A stretch of DNA of 64,000 nt, taken from NCBI GenBank assembly GCA_963762165.1, contig CAVXJN010000002.1, positions 186,001 to 250,000 on the forward strand. Reading direction: 5' to 3'. Positions 1 through 8,016 of this stretch are shown one piece after another (the first letter of the stretch is position 1; each line of letters begins with the position of its first letter). The position numbers and the translations under genes are program-made. The stretch is from CAVXJN01 sp963762165 (lineage in GTDB: Bacteria; Pseudomonadota; Gammaproteobacteria; JASBUN01). The notes under the pieces are model-generated. The model was not told the DNA's origin. It did not search any database and was given only the letters and a program-made list of their open reading frames with translations.

Positions 1-2
1 TC

Positions 3-173
3 TATGAAGCCGAGCGGGCCGACGTCATGGCGGCCCTCGAAGAGGGCCAGAACAGCAAGCGTAACAAGCGTGGCGCCATGTCCGTCGGTCGCTTCAAGAA
101 CATTGCGCGCTTGGTGTGGCTGGCCGAAGAAGGTCTGATCGAAGACGAAGTATGGGAGCACCACGGCTCCTGA
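3..173 (+). CDS. C-terminal end of an unidentified gene (partial)
   Basis: An open frame enters from the left edge and stops at TGA 171-173, about 56 residues. The visible end is charged and helical-looking, with a basic stretch (SKRNKRG) followed by a segment ending LVWLAEEGLIEDEVWEHHGS. I do not recognise the family and assign no function. It lies 39 bases upstream of the YoaA start on the same strand. The reading frame fits the base composition of the neighbours and the alternative frames contain early stops, which supports it being a real gene end. The start and most of the gene lie outside the window. Confidence 0.55.
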   Translation, partial: YEAERADVMAALEEGQNSKRNKRGAMSVGRFKNIARLVWLAEEGLIEDEVWEHHGS

Positions 174-212
174 CCGGATCGGGCAGCCGCTGGCCTTCAA
201 CTACCGCCACAC

Positions 213-2180
213 ATGGTCTCCGCCGCCGAAACGCTGGGTCCGAACGGACCGCTGGCTCGATCCATTCCCCAGTTCGCTCCACGTGCCGAACAGCAGGCGA
301 TGGCCAGCGCCATTGCCGATGCCATCGCCGAAGGCGGCACGCTGGTCGCCGAGGCCGGCACCGGAACCGGCAAGACCTTCGCTTACCTGGTGCCCGCACT
401 GCAATCCGGCCGTCGGGTGGTGATTTCCACCGGCACCCGTACGCTTCAGGACCAATTGTTTCATCGCGACCTGCCGCTAGTGCGCGACGCCCTGGCCAGC
501 CCGCAACGCATGGCCCTGCTCAAGGGCCGGTCGAACTATCTCTGTCTGTACCGCCTCGATCTGACTTTGATGCAGGGACGTTTGCGGTCCCGAAACCTGG
601 TCGCCGAGTTGGAACGTATCCGCGCCTGGTCCGGACGTACCAAGGCCGGCGACATCGCTGAAGTGGGCAATGTGCCGGAAGAATCGACCATCTGGCCGCT
701 GGTGACTTCCACGGTCGACAACTGCCTGGGGCAGGACTGTCCGATGTATTCGGATTGTCATGTCATGCGCGCCCGCCGCCGCGCCCAGGAAGCGGATCTT
801 CTGGTGATCAATCATCATCTGTTGTTCGCCGACATGGCGCTCAAAGAAGACGGTTTCGGTGATCTGTTGCCCGGTGCCGACGTGTTCATACTCGACGAGG
901 CCCACCAGTTACCTGAGACGGCGAGCAATTTCTTCGGCGTTTCCGTGTCGGCGCGCCAGCTACAGGAGCTCGTGCGCGACACCCGTGACGAACATGTGCG
1001 CGAAGCCGGCGACATGACCGCGCTGCCCGATGCCCTGGACAAGCTGGATCAAGCGGCCGCCGACGCTCGCATTGCCTTGGGCGAGTCCGCGCAACGGTTG
1101 CCATGGCTGCAGGCGCGACGTTCGCAGGATTTCGTTGTCGCCCTGGAGCGGCTGCAACAGCGTCTGGCGGAACTGGAGCAATGGTTGGAACACGCCGCGC
1201 AACGGGGCAAGGGCCTGGAGAACTGCTGGCGCCGCAGTGCAAACCTCTTGCAACGCCTGCACACGGTTACGGCTGAAGCGAGCGAAGAACATATTCATTG
1301 GATCGACGTGCACCGGCGTTCGTTCACGCTGCATCGCACGCCCATGGACGTTTCGGCCAATTTCCAGGCCCACGTCAAGGCGCGGCCCGCGGCCTGGATC
1401 TTCACCTCCGCAACCCTGACCGTGGGCGGCAGCTTCGCCCATTTCGCCAGCCGCACGGGATTGCAGGACGCGCAAACCCTGTGCGTGGACAGCCCATTCG
1501 ACTATGCCGAAAACGCTCTTCTGTACGTGCCGAAACAGCTGCCCGATCCCGCGGCACCGGGTTACACCGACGCGGTGATTGCCGCGGCCATACCGGTCAT
1601 CCAACGATGCGTGGGCGGCGTATTCCTGTTGTTCACCAGCCATCGGGCGCTGCAGCAGGCGGCTGCGCAATTGCATGGCCGATTCGCGCGGCCGTTGCTG
1701 GTGCAGGGCGAGGCGCCCCGAGGGCAATTGCTGGAACGGTTTCGGCAATTGGGGAATGCAGTCCTGCTGGGTACGGGGAGTTTCTGGGAAGGCGTCGACG
1801 TGCGCGGTCCATCATTGTCCTGCGTCATCATCGACAAGTTGCCGTTCGCATCTCCCGGCGATCCGGTGCTGCAGGCGCGCATCGATGCCATGCGCACCGC
1901 TGGCGGCAATCCGTTCATGGACTATCAACTGCCCGCCGCGGTGCTGTCCCTGAAACAAGGCGTCGGGCGATTGATTCGTGACGTCGACGATCGCGGCGTA
2001 ATGATGTTGTGCGATCCGCGCTTGTATTCCCGTCCCTATGGCCGTTTGTTCCGCGCCAGTTTGCCCCCCATGCGCGATACCCGCGACCTTGCGGGTGTTT
2101 TGCGATTCCTTGACGCTGGCGCGGAGCGCGAGCAACAAACCCTGACCGAAGGCGAGTGGAATGCCGAACCTCGGGTGTGA
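213..2180 (+). CDS. yoaA: ATP-dependent DNA helicase, DinG/YoaA family (XPD-like, Fe-S)
   Basis: Superfamily 2 helicase of the XPD/DinG group, which unwinds DNA 5'-3' and in E. coli works in DNA damage tolerance together with the clamp-loader subunit chi. The 655-residue protein has Walker A (AEAGTGTGKT, about residues 46-55), the DEAH box (LDEAH, about 227-231) and a helicase C-terminal half with GTGSFWEGVD and a GVGRLIR arginine motif. Four cysteines at about 111, 171, 176 and 182 are placed as expected for the Fe-S cluster. Length is normal for YoaA, which is shorter than DinG. The tsaB frame follows directly, as in many gammaproteobacteria including E. coli. DinG is the alternative name, but length and neighbour favour YoaA. 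Confidence 0.93.
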   Translation: MVSAAETLGPNGPLARSIPQFAPRAEQQAMASAIADAIAEGGTLVAEAGTGTGKTFAYLVPALQSGRRVVISTGTRTLQDQLFHRDLPLVRDALASPQRMALLKGRSNYLCLYRLDLTLMQGRLRSRNLVAELERIRAWSGRTKAGDIAEVGNVPEESTIWPLVTSTVDNCLGQDCPMYSDCHVMRARRRAQEADLLVINHHLLFADMALKEDGFGDLLPGADVFILDEAHQLPETASNFFGVSVSARQLQELVRDTRDEHVREAGDMTALPDALDKLDQAAADARIALGESAQRLPWLQARRSQDFVVALERLQQRLAELEQWLEHAAQRGKGLENCWRRSANLLQRLHTVTAEASEEHIHWIDVHRRSFTLHRTPMDVSANFQAHVKARPAAWIFTSATLTVGGSFAHFASRTGLQDAQTLCVDSPFDYAENALLYVPKQLPDPAAPGYTDAVIAAAIPVIQRCVGGVFLLFTSHRALQQAAAQLHGRFARPLLVQGEAPRGQLLERFRQLGNAVLLGTGSFWEGVDVRGPSLSCVIIDKLPFASPGDPVLQARIDAMRTAGGNPFMDYQLPAAVLSLKQGVGRLIRDVDDRGVMMLCDPRLYSRPYGRLFRASLPPMRDTRDLAGVLRFLDAGAEREQQTLTEGEWNAEPRV

Positions 2181-2193
2181 CGAGTTGCCGGCG

Positions 2194-2892
2194 ATGAAGC
2201 TGTTGGCGTTGGATACCTCAACCGAGGCGTGTTCGGCGGCGTTGTACATCGACGGGCGCATCAGCGTGCGTTACGAAATCGCGCCGCGGGAACACAGCAA
2301 GCTGATCCTCGGTATGCTGGACGCGTTATTGGCGGAGGCTGGTATAAAGGCCAACGCCTTGGATGGCCTTGCCTATGGTCGCGGACCCGGGTCGTTCACC
2401 GGCGTACGCATCGCCGCGGGCACCGTGCAGGGCATCGCCCTGGGTCTGGATGTACCGGTGGTGCCGGTATCGAGCCTTGCTGCGCTGGCCCAAGGCATGA
2501 GGCGCGAATACGGCAGCGAGCGGGTGTTGACGGCCATCGACGCCCGCATGCAGGAAGTGTATTGGGCGACGTACCGGGTCGGTGCCAACGGCCTGATGGA
2601 GTTGAGCGGCGATGAACGGGTGGTGGCGCCCGAACTGGTACCCGTGCCTTCGGACCACGAATGGCACGGCGCCGGCAGTGGTTGGGAGCATTATCGCGAT
2701 GCGTTGGCCGTGCGTTTGTCGGATTGTATCCTCACGGTCTATCCCGATCGATTTCCCAGCGCCGAAGACATCGCTGTGCTCGGCGCCGCCGGCCTGCAGC
2801 ACGGCCGCGGCCTCAGCGCCGAGCGGGCACTGCCGGTGTATTTACGGGATCGCGTGGCGGTGAAACCGGCGCCGAGTAAACCTTCGGACTAA
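2194..2892 (+). CDS. tsaB: tRNA threonylcarbamoyladenosine biosynthesis protein TsaB
   Basis: TsaB (YeaZ) is an ASKHA-fold partner of TsaD in the complex that makes t6A37 on ANN-decoding tRNAs. The N-terminus MKLLALDTSTEACSAALY and the motif YGRGPGSFTGVRI (about residues 67-79) are diagnostic. I chose the ATG at 2194. The same frame is open from an ATG at 2161, but that would overlap yoaA and add eleven residues not found in the family. The 232-residue length is normal. It runs convergent with dapE, with only 37 bases between the two stop codons. Confidence 0.95.
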   Translation: MKLLALDTSTEACSAALYIDGRISVRYEIAPREHSKLILGMLDALLAEAGIKANALDGLAYGRGPGSFTGVRIAAGTVQGIALGLDVPVVPVSSLAALAQGMRREYGSERVLTAIDARMQEVYWATYRVGANGLMELSGDERVVAPELVPVPSDHEWHGAGSGWEHYRDALAVRLSDCILTVYPDRFPSAEDIAVLGAAGLQHGRGLSAERALPVYLRDRVAVKPAPSKPSD

Positions 2893-2929
2893 CGCTCGGG
2901 GATGGTCTCGTCAGGGGGGCGAGCAGGCC

Positions 2930-4057
2930 TCAGGCCAACAACCGCTGCAAAATGCCTTCGTACATGGCGGAAAGCCGTTCCACGTCTTCAACACGCACGC
3001 ACTCGTTGAGTTTGTGAATGGTGGCGTTGACCGGGCCCAGTTCGACGACTTGGGCACCGGTTGGCGCGATAAAGCGGCCGTCCGAGGTTCCCCCGGCGGT
3101 GGACAGTTCGGTTTCGATGCCGCTCACGTCACGGATGGCGCCACACATGGCTTCGACCAATTCACCTCTCGTGGTCAGAAATGGATTGCCCGAAAGCCGC
3201 CACTGCAATTCGTAGTTCAGGCCATGGCGATCGAGTATTTGGTGCACCCGCCGGCGCAAGCTCTGCTCGTCGCTTTCTGTGGAAAAGCGGAAGTTGAACA
3301 CCACGTCCAGTTCACCGGGGATTACGTTTTCGGCGCCCGTGCCGGTGTGCAGGTTGGAAATCTGAAACGTCGTCGGCGGAAAGAATTCATTGCCGGCATC
3401 CCATTGTTCCGCGCACAGTTGCGCCAACGCCGGCGCAAATCGGTGCAACGGATTGTCCGCCAAATGCGGGTAGGCGACGTGGCCTTGCTGACCTTTGACT
3501 TGCAAACGGCCGTTCAATGAACCGCGGCGACCGTTTTTGATGACATCGCCCACCGCATCCGTACTGGTGGGTTCTCCTACCAGACACCAGTCGATCCGTT
3601 CGTTGCGTTGTTGCAGGCGTTCGACCACTTTCACCGTGCCGTCGACGCTTGGGCCTTCCTCGTCGCTGGTGATCAGGAAGGCAATGGAACCGCGATGGTC
3701 CGGATGTTGTGCGACGAAACGTTCGCAGGCAGTGACCATGGCGGCAATACTCGACTTCATGTCGGCGGCGCCGCGGCCGTAGAGAAAGCCGTCGCGGATC
3801 TGCGGCTGAAACGGGTCCGAATGCCATTTTCCCCTGGGGCCGGTCGGCACTACATCGGTATGCCCGGCGAAGACGAACAATGGCGCGCTGTTGCCGCGCC
3901 GCGCCCACAGGTTTGCGACTTCGCCGAAGGGCATGGCTTCGATACCAAAACCGATTGCGCCCAGGCGCTCGGCCAACAAATCCTGGCAGCCGTGATCCTC
4001 CGGCGTCACCGACGGGCGGCGAATCAGTTCTTCGGCGAGCGTCAGGGTGGCGGACAT
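2930..4057 (-). CDS. dapE: succinyl-diaminopimelate desuccinylase
   Basis: Di-zinc M20 amidohydrolase that cleaves N-succinyl-LL-diaminopimelate to LL-DAP in lysine and peptidoglycan synthesis. Metal-binding motifs are present: FAGHTDVVPTGP (His about 66), GRGAADMKSS (Asp about 100) and TSDEEGPSVDGT (Glu about 134-135). The 375 residues match the family. Its ATG directly abuts the TGA of the upstream ArsC-like gene (TGAATG), so the two are probably translationally coupled. Together with dapD and dapC on the same strand it shows the succinylase branch of the lysine pathway. Confidence 0.97.
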   Translation of the reverse strand: MSATLTLAEELIRRPSVTPEDHGCQDLLAERLGAIGFGIEAMPFGEVANLWARRGNSAPLFVFAGHTDVVPTGPRGKWHSDPFQPQIRDGFLYGRGAADMKSSIAAMVTACERFVAQHPDHRGSIAFLITSDEEGPSVDGTVKVVERLQQRNERIDWCLVGEPTSTDAVGDVIKNGRRGSLNGRLQVKGQQGHVAYPHLADNPLHRFAPALAQLCAEQWDAGNEFFPPTTFQISNLHTGTGAENVIPGELDVVFNFRFSTESDEQSLRRRVHQILDRHGLNYELQWRLSGNPFLTTRGELVEAMCGAIRDVSGIETELSTAGGTSDGRFIAPTGAQVVELGPVNATIHKLNECVRVEDVERLSAMYEGILQRLLA

Positions 4058-4405
4058 TCAGGATTGAAACCGTTGTTGATAGTCGGCCTCCTTGAAGCCG
4101 ACCTGGCTGATTTTGCCGTCATCGAGCACCGGCCGTTTGATCAGCGTCGGTTGTTCGAGCATCAGCGCGCCGGCCCGTTCGGCGTCAACCGTCGCTTTGG
4201 TCGCTTCCGGCAACTGCCGCCAGGTGGTGCCGCGGCGGTTGAGCAACGCCTCCCAGCCGAGTTGATCCAGCCAGCGCTGCAACATGCCCGGCGTCAAGCC
4301 ATCGGTGCGAAAATCGTGGAAGCGATATTCGATGCCGTTGCGATCCAGCCAGGCGCGTGCCTTTTTCACGGAATCGCAGTTCTTGATGCCGTAGATGGTC
4401 AGCAT
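4058..4405 (-). CDS. yffB: ArsC/Spx-family protein (YffB-like)
   Basis: A small 115-residue thioredoxin-fold protein. It begins MLTIYGIKNCDSVKKARAWL, where the single-cysteine NCDS motif sits in place of the arsenate reductase active site, and it contains RGTTWRQLPEA and the ArsC-type segment PTLIKRPVLDDG. The YffB branch of the ArsC/Spx family is commonly encoded between dapD and dapE; its reaction is not firmly established, and a glutathione-dependent thiol role has been suggested. The open frame runs far upstream through dapD, but homology starts at the ATG ending at 4405. It lies 11 bases downstream of the dapD stop. Confidence 0.88.
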   Translation of the reverse strand: MLTIYGIKNCDSVKKARAWLDRNGIEYRFHDFRTDGLTPGMLQRWLDQLGWEALLNRRGTTWRQLPEATKATVDAERAGALMLEQPTLIKRPVLDDGKISQVGFKEADYQQRFQS

Positions 4406-4416
4406 GATAAGCGCGT

Positions 4417-5238
4417 TCAGATGTCGCGCAGCAATTCGTTGATGCCGACCTTGGATCGGGTTTTCTCGTCCACTTTCTTCACGATCACGGCGCAATAGAG
4501 GCTGTATTTGCCGTCCTTGGAAGGCAGGTTGCCGGATACCACAACCGAACCGGCGGGAACCCGGCCGAAACTGACTTCGCCGGTTTCGCGGTCGTAGATC
4601 TTGGTGCTCTGGCCGATGTAGACGCCCATGGAGATGACCGAACCTTCTTCGACAATGACGCCTTCGACGATTTCCGAGCGGGCGCCGATGAAGCAATTGT
4701 CTTCGATGATGGTGGGACTTGCCTGCAACGGCTCCAGCACGCCGCCGATGCCGACACCGCCGGACAGATGCACGTTCTTGCCGATCTGGGCGCAGGAACC
4801 CACGGTCGCCCAGGTATCGACCATGGTGCCGCTGTCGACGTATGCGCCGATGTTGACATAGGAGGGCATGAGCACCGTGCCCGAGGCGATGTAGGAGCCA
4901 CGCCGCGCGGCCGCCGGCGGCACCACTCGCACGCCGCTGTCGCGGAATTCGCGGGAATTGGTGTCGGCGTACTTGGAGGGCACCTTGTCCCAGTAGTTGG
5001 TGAAGCCGCCCTTGATGAAGCGGTTGTCTTCGATGCGGAAGTACAGCAGCACCGCCTTCTTCAACCATTCATTCACGACCCATCCGCCGTCGCGTTTCTC
5101 TGCGACCCGCGCTTTGCCGCTGTCGAGCAAATCGATGCTATCGAGCACAGCCTCTTTGACATGCGTTTCGACATTGCGCGGTGTGATGTTGGCGCGCTGC
5201 TCGAACGCCTGTTCAATAATGGCCTGGGTGTCGCTCAT
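4417..5238 (-). CDS. dapD: 2,3,4,5-tetrahydropyridine-2,6-dicarboxylate N-succinyltransferase
   Basis: Transfers succinyl from succinyl-CoA to tetrahydrodipicolinate, the committed step of the succinylase DAP pathway. The 273-residue protein has the helical N-terminal domain (with LKKAVLLYFRIEDNRFI) and then left-handed beta-helix hexapeptide repeats, for example GTVLMPSYVNIGAYVDSGTM and GGVGIGGVLEPLQ. The ATG ending at 5238 matches known DapD N-termini (MSDTQAIIEQAFEQR). On the minus strand GAGGATCGAGCC provides a ribosome site. It is first of the dapD-yffB-dapE unit, with a 149-base gap to the upstream dapC stop that could hold a promoter. Confidence 0.97.
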   Translation of the reverse strand: MSDTQAIIEQAFEQRANITPRNVETHVKEAVLDSIDLLDSGKARVAEKRDGGWVVNEWLKKAVLLYFRIEDNRFIKGGFTNYWDKVPSKYADTNSREFRDSGVRVVPPAAARRGSYIASGTVLMPSYVNIGAYVDSGTMVDTWATVGSCAQIGKNVHLSGGVGIGGVLEPLQASPTIIEDNCFIGARSEIVEGVIVEEGSVISMGVYIGQSTKIYDRETGEVSFGRVPAGSVVVSGNLPSKDGKYSLYCAVIVKKVDEKTRSKVGINELLRDI

Positions 5239-5387
5239 GGCTCGATCCTCTGAATGCTGGCTGATGCAGCGGCAGCGTGTGCCGCAATGTTCGACGGGCG
5301 CGCTGGTGCGCGCCATGTAGCTGTGGAATTGTAAGGGACTCCCGTGCCCAACTCCAGTGAGCGGTGCGTGGACCGGCCGATGCGGGC

Positions 5388-6587
5388 CTACAAGCTTTCG
5401 ATGTGGGCGCGGATGCGCTGCGCGGCCTCGACGCATTCCTCGAACGAAGCCACCAGCGCCATGCGCACGCGGTTGGTACCGGGATCGGTGCCGTCGTCCG
5501 CCTTGCGGGACAGAAAGCTGCCCGGGAGTACCGTCACGTTCTGCCCGGTATACAGGCCGCGTGCGAATTCGGTATCGGAAACGGGCGTCTTGGGCCACAA
5601 ATAAAATCCCGCGTCCGGTTGTTGCACTTCCAGCACCGGCTGCAGGATTTCGAGCACGGCGTCGAACTTTTTCCGGTACAGGTCGCGATTGTCGCGCACG
5701 TGTTGTTCGTCCTCCCAGGCGCGAATGCTCGCCTGCTGCACCGGCGGGGCCATGGCGCAGCCGTGATAGGTGCGATACAGCAGGAAGCGCTCCAGGATCA
5801 TGGCATCGCCCGCGACAAAGCCCGAGCGCAGTCCCGGCGCGTTGGAGCGCTTCGACAGGCTGTGAAACACGACGCAGCGCGAAAATGTATCATCGCCCAT
5901 CGCCGCCGCGGCGCCCAGCAGCCCGGGCGGCGGCGCGTCTTCGTCGAAATAGATTTCGGAATAGCATTCGTCGGAGGCAATGACGAAGTCATAACGATGG
6001 GCCAATTCGATCAGGTGCTGCAGATGGGCCTGATCGGCAACCGCACCGGTAGGGTTGCCCGGCGAGCAGACGTAGAGCAACTGACATTGCCGCCAGGTTT
6101 GCTCAGTCACCCGGTCATAATCAGGTAGAAATCGCGACTGCGCGTCCGCGGACAGGAAATGGGGCTGCGCACCGGCCAGCAGCGCGGCGCCCTCATAAAT
6201 CTGATAGAACGGGTTCGGCATCAACACGCGGGCAGCGGAGTCGCGATCCACTACGGTTTGGGCAAATGCGAACAGCGCTTCCCGGGTACCGTTCACCGGT
6301 AGCACGTGGCGCTCCGGGTCGAGAGACCCGGCACGCAAGCCGAAGCGTACGTGCAACCATTGTGCGATTGCCTGCCGCAATTCCGGCAAGCCCTTGGTGA
6401 CCGGATAGTTCGCCAGACCGCCCAGATGCTGCCGGATTGCATCACCAATGAATGGCGGTGTGGGGTGTCGCGGTTCGCCAATGGAGAGCGCGATGTGGGC
6501 CTTGTCCGACGGCGGATTCGTATTTTGCTTCAGTTGCGCCAGGCGTTCGAACGGATAGGGCTGCAGTTTGCTCAGGTCGGGATTCAT
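5388..6587 (-). CDS. dapC: succinyldiaminopimelate transaminase (class I/II aminotransferase)
   Basis: PLP-dependent fold-type I aminotransferase, most likely converting N-succinyl-2-amino-6-ketopimelate to N-succinyl-LL-DAP. The PLP features are visible: SPGNPTG (about 175-181), ASDECY (about 204-209) and the Schiff-base lysine in SLSKRSNAPG (Lys about 246). The N-terminus MNPDLSKLQPYPFERL is the usual DapC start, so I use the ATG ending at 6587 although the frame is open further upstream. Position next to dapD and dapE supports the substrate. It is divergent from the EamA gene across 67 bases. Confidence 0.92.
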   Translation of the reverse strand: MNPDLSKLQPYPFERLAQLKQNTNPPSDKAHIALSIGEPRHPTPPFIGDAIRQHLGGLANYPVTKGLPELRQAIAQWLHVRFGLRAGSLDPERHVLPVNGTREALFAFAQTVVDRDSAARVLMPNPFYQIYEGAALLAGAQPHFLSADAQSRFLPDYDRVTEQTWRQCQLLYVCSPGNPTGAVADQAHLQHLIELAHRYDFVIASDECYSEIYFDEDAPPPGLLGAAAAMGDDTFSRCVVFHSLSKRSNAPGLRSGFVAGDAMILERFLLYRTYHGCAMAPPVQQASIRAWEDEQHVRDNRDLYRKKFDAVLEILQPVLEVQQPDAGFYLWPKTPVSDTEFARGLYTGQNVTVLPGSFLSRKADDGTDPGTNRVRMALVASFEECVEAAQRIRAHIESL

Positions 6588-6654
6588 GGATTTGCGCGCA
6601 ATGGGGAGCGGATCGGGACCGCACGACAGGCGCGCTAGTATAGGATAAGGGCCT

Positions 6655-7536
6655 ATGGCTTCCAAATTCTCCCACCCTTGGCTGGCGGTCAACGCGCTGC
6701 TGCTGGCGGCGACCATGTGGGGCTTGTTGTGGTATCCCATGCGCCTGCTGGAGCAAGCGGGATTGCCGGGGCTGTGGACGACATTGGTGGCTTACAGTGT
6801 CGCCAGTGCGGCGGGACTGGCGTTCAGTGCCCGATATTGGCGCGACTTCGTGCGTTATCCCGGCTGGCTGCTCAGCCTGGCGCTTGCGGCCGGTTGGTGC
6901 AACGTCGCGTTCATTCTGGCGATCGTCGACGGTAACGTGGTACGGGTCGTGTTGCTGTTCTACCTGTCCCCCCTGTGGACCGTGCTGCTGGGCTGGCTGT
7001 TTCTGGACGAGCGGATCGATCGCGGGGCGGCGATAGTGCTCGCGGTTGCCATGAGCGGCGCATTGTTGATGCTGTGGGACCCGCACATGGGAGCGCCCTG
7101 GCCGCAGAGCAGGTCGGATTGGATGGCGATCTCGGCGGGGCTGGCATTTTCGGCCAATAATGTCATCGTCCGCGGCAGCGGCCATGTGTCACTGCACGCG
7201 AAAACTTCCGCCGCGTGGATCGGCGGCGCGCTGCTCGCAGGACTTTGGCTTGCGGTCACCTTGTCTTCGGTGCCGAGCGCTGCGCCGCAAGCCTGGTGGA
7301 GCGCGGCGGCTCTCGGACTGCTGGGCATCGTGATCATGACCGTTACCGTCCAGTACGGGGTCACGCATATGCCGGTGCGCCGCTCGGCGGTGATACTGCT
7401 GTTCGAATTGGTCGTGGCGACGATATCTTCACAGCTGCTGGCGGACGAAGTCCTCAAGCCACGGGAATGGCTGGGTGGTTGCCTGATCGTCGGCGCGGCC
7501 CTGATTGCGGCGCGCTGGAAGGAGGAGTCCGAATGA
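6655..7536 (+). CDS. EamA/DMT-family membrane transporter
   Basis: A 293-residue hydrophobic protein with about ten predicted transmembrane segments in two halves, the drug/metabolite transporter layout. The first half contains NVAFILAIVDGNVVRVVLLF and WTVLLGWLFLDERID, and the second FSANNVIVRG and HMPVRRSAVILLFELVVATI; each EamA repeat ends in a conserved helix followed by an E-R or E-W pair (DERI, PREW). The substrate cannot be told from sequence; amino acid or metabolite export is typical. The ATGA overlap with the next gene and the strong GGAGG before it indicate co-transcription with the VOC protein. Confidence 0.85.
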   Translation: MASKFSHPWLAVNALLLAATMWGLLWYPMRLLEQAGLPGLWTTLVAYSVASAAGLAFSARYWRDFVRYPGWLLSLALAAGWCNVAFILAIVDGNVVRVVLLFYLSPLWTVLLGWLFLDERIDRGAAIVLAVAMSGALLMLWDPHMGAPWPQSRSDWMAISAGLAFSANNVIVRGSGHVSLHAKTSAAWIGGALLAGLWLAVTLSSVPSAAPQAWWSAAALGLLGIVIMTVTVQYGVTHMPVRRSAVILLFELVVATISSQLLADEVLKPREWLGGCLIVGAALIAARWKEESE

Positions 7537-7913
7537 CCAATGTGTACGGTATTCATCATTGCAGCGTAGTGGTCGCCGATACCGAACAGTCACTGAAATT
7601 CTATCGTGATGTGCTGGGGTTGCGTTGCGATCCGGAACGCCCGGACTTGGGTTTCCCCGGCGCTTGGTTGCAAGTGGGGGACCAGCAAATCCACCTGTTG
7701 GAATTGCCGAATCCGGATCCCACCCAGGGCAGGCCGCAGCATGGCGGCCGCGATCGGCATCTGGCGTTGAGCGTCACCGACCTGGAGGCATTGGAGCACG
7801 CACTGCGCGCGGCCGGCGTTGCGTTCACCATGAGCAGGTCCGGGCGCCGAGCGCTGTTCTGCCGGGACCCGGATGGCAATGGCCTGGAACTCATCGAGCG
7901 GGTCGCGCTATAG
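7533..7913 (+). CDS. VOC-family (glyoxalase/dioxygenase superfamily) protein
   Basis: A 126-residue single-module vicinal-oxygen-chelate protein with two beta-alpha-beta-beta-beta halves. The first half begins IHHCSVVVADTEQSLKFYRD and the second has RHLALSVTDLEALEHALR, ending FCRDPDGNGLELIE. Candidate metal ligands are the N-terminal His, the His of RHLAL and the terminal Glu (ELIE). It resembles glyoxalase/bleomycin-resistance-type proteins; the substrate is unknown. GGAGGAGT precedes the ATG, which overlaps the transporter stop (ATGA), so the pair is likely one operon. It runs convergent with glnD. Confidence 0.85.
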   Translation: MTNVYGIHHCSVVVADTEQSLKFYRDVLGLRCDPERPDLGFPGAWLQVGDQQIHLLELPNPDPTQGRPQHGGRDRHLALSVTDLEALEHALRAAGVAFTMSRSGRRALFCRDPDGNGLELIERVAL

Positions 7914-7979
7914 GGCGGCCTGTGGCCGCCGGGAATCAGATGGGGCAGTCGCGTTGGAGTTCGGCGCGCGCAGCGCGCC
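7914..7979. terminator. two GC-rich hairpins between convergent genes
   Basis: Two perfect short inverted repeats lie between the stop codons of the VOC gene and glnD: GGCGGCC-TGT-GGCCGCC at 7914-7930 and GGCGCGC-GCA-GCGCGCC at 7963-7979. Neither is followed by a T-tract on either strand, so intrinsic termination is possible but not proven. Their position between converging genes suggests a bidirectional transcription end or mRNA-stabilising structure. Confidence 0.4.
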
Positions 7980-8016
7980 CTATGGAGATCGCAGCGGATT
8001 CGGGCCCGCCGGCTTG

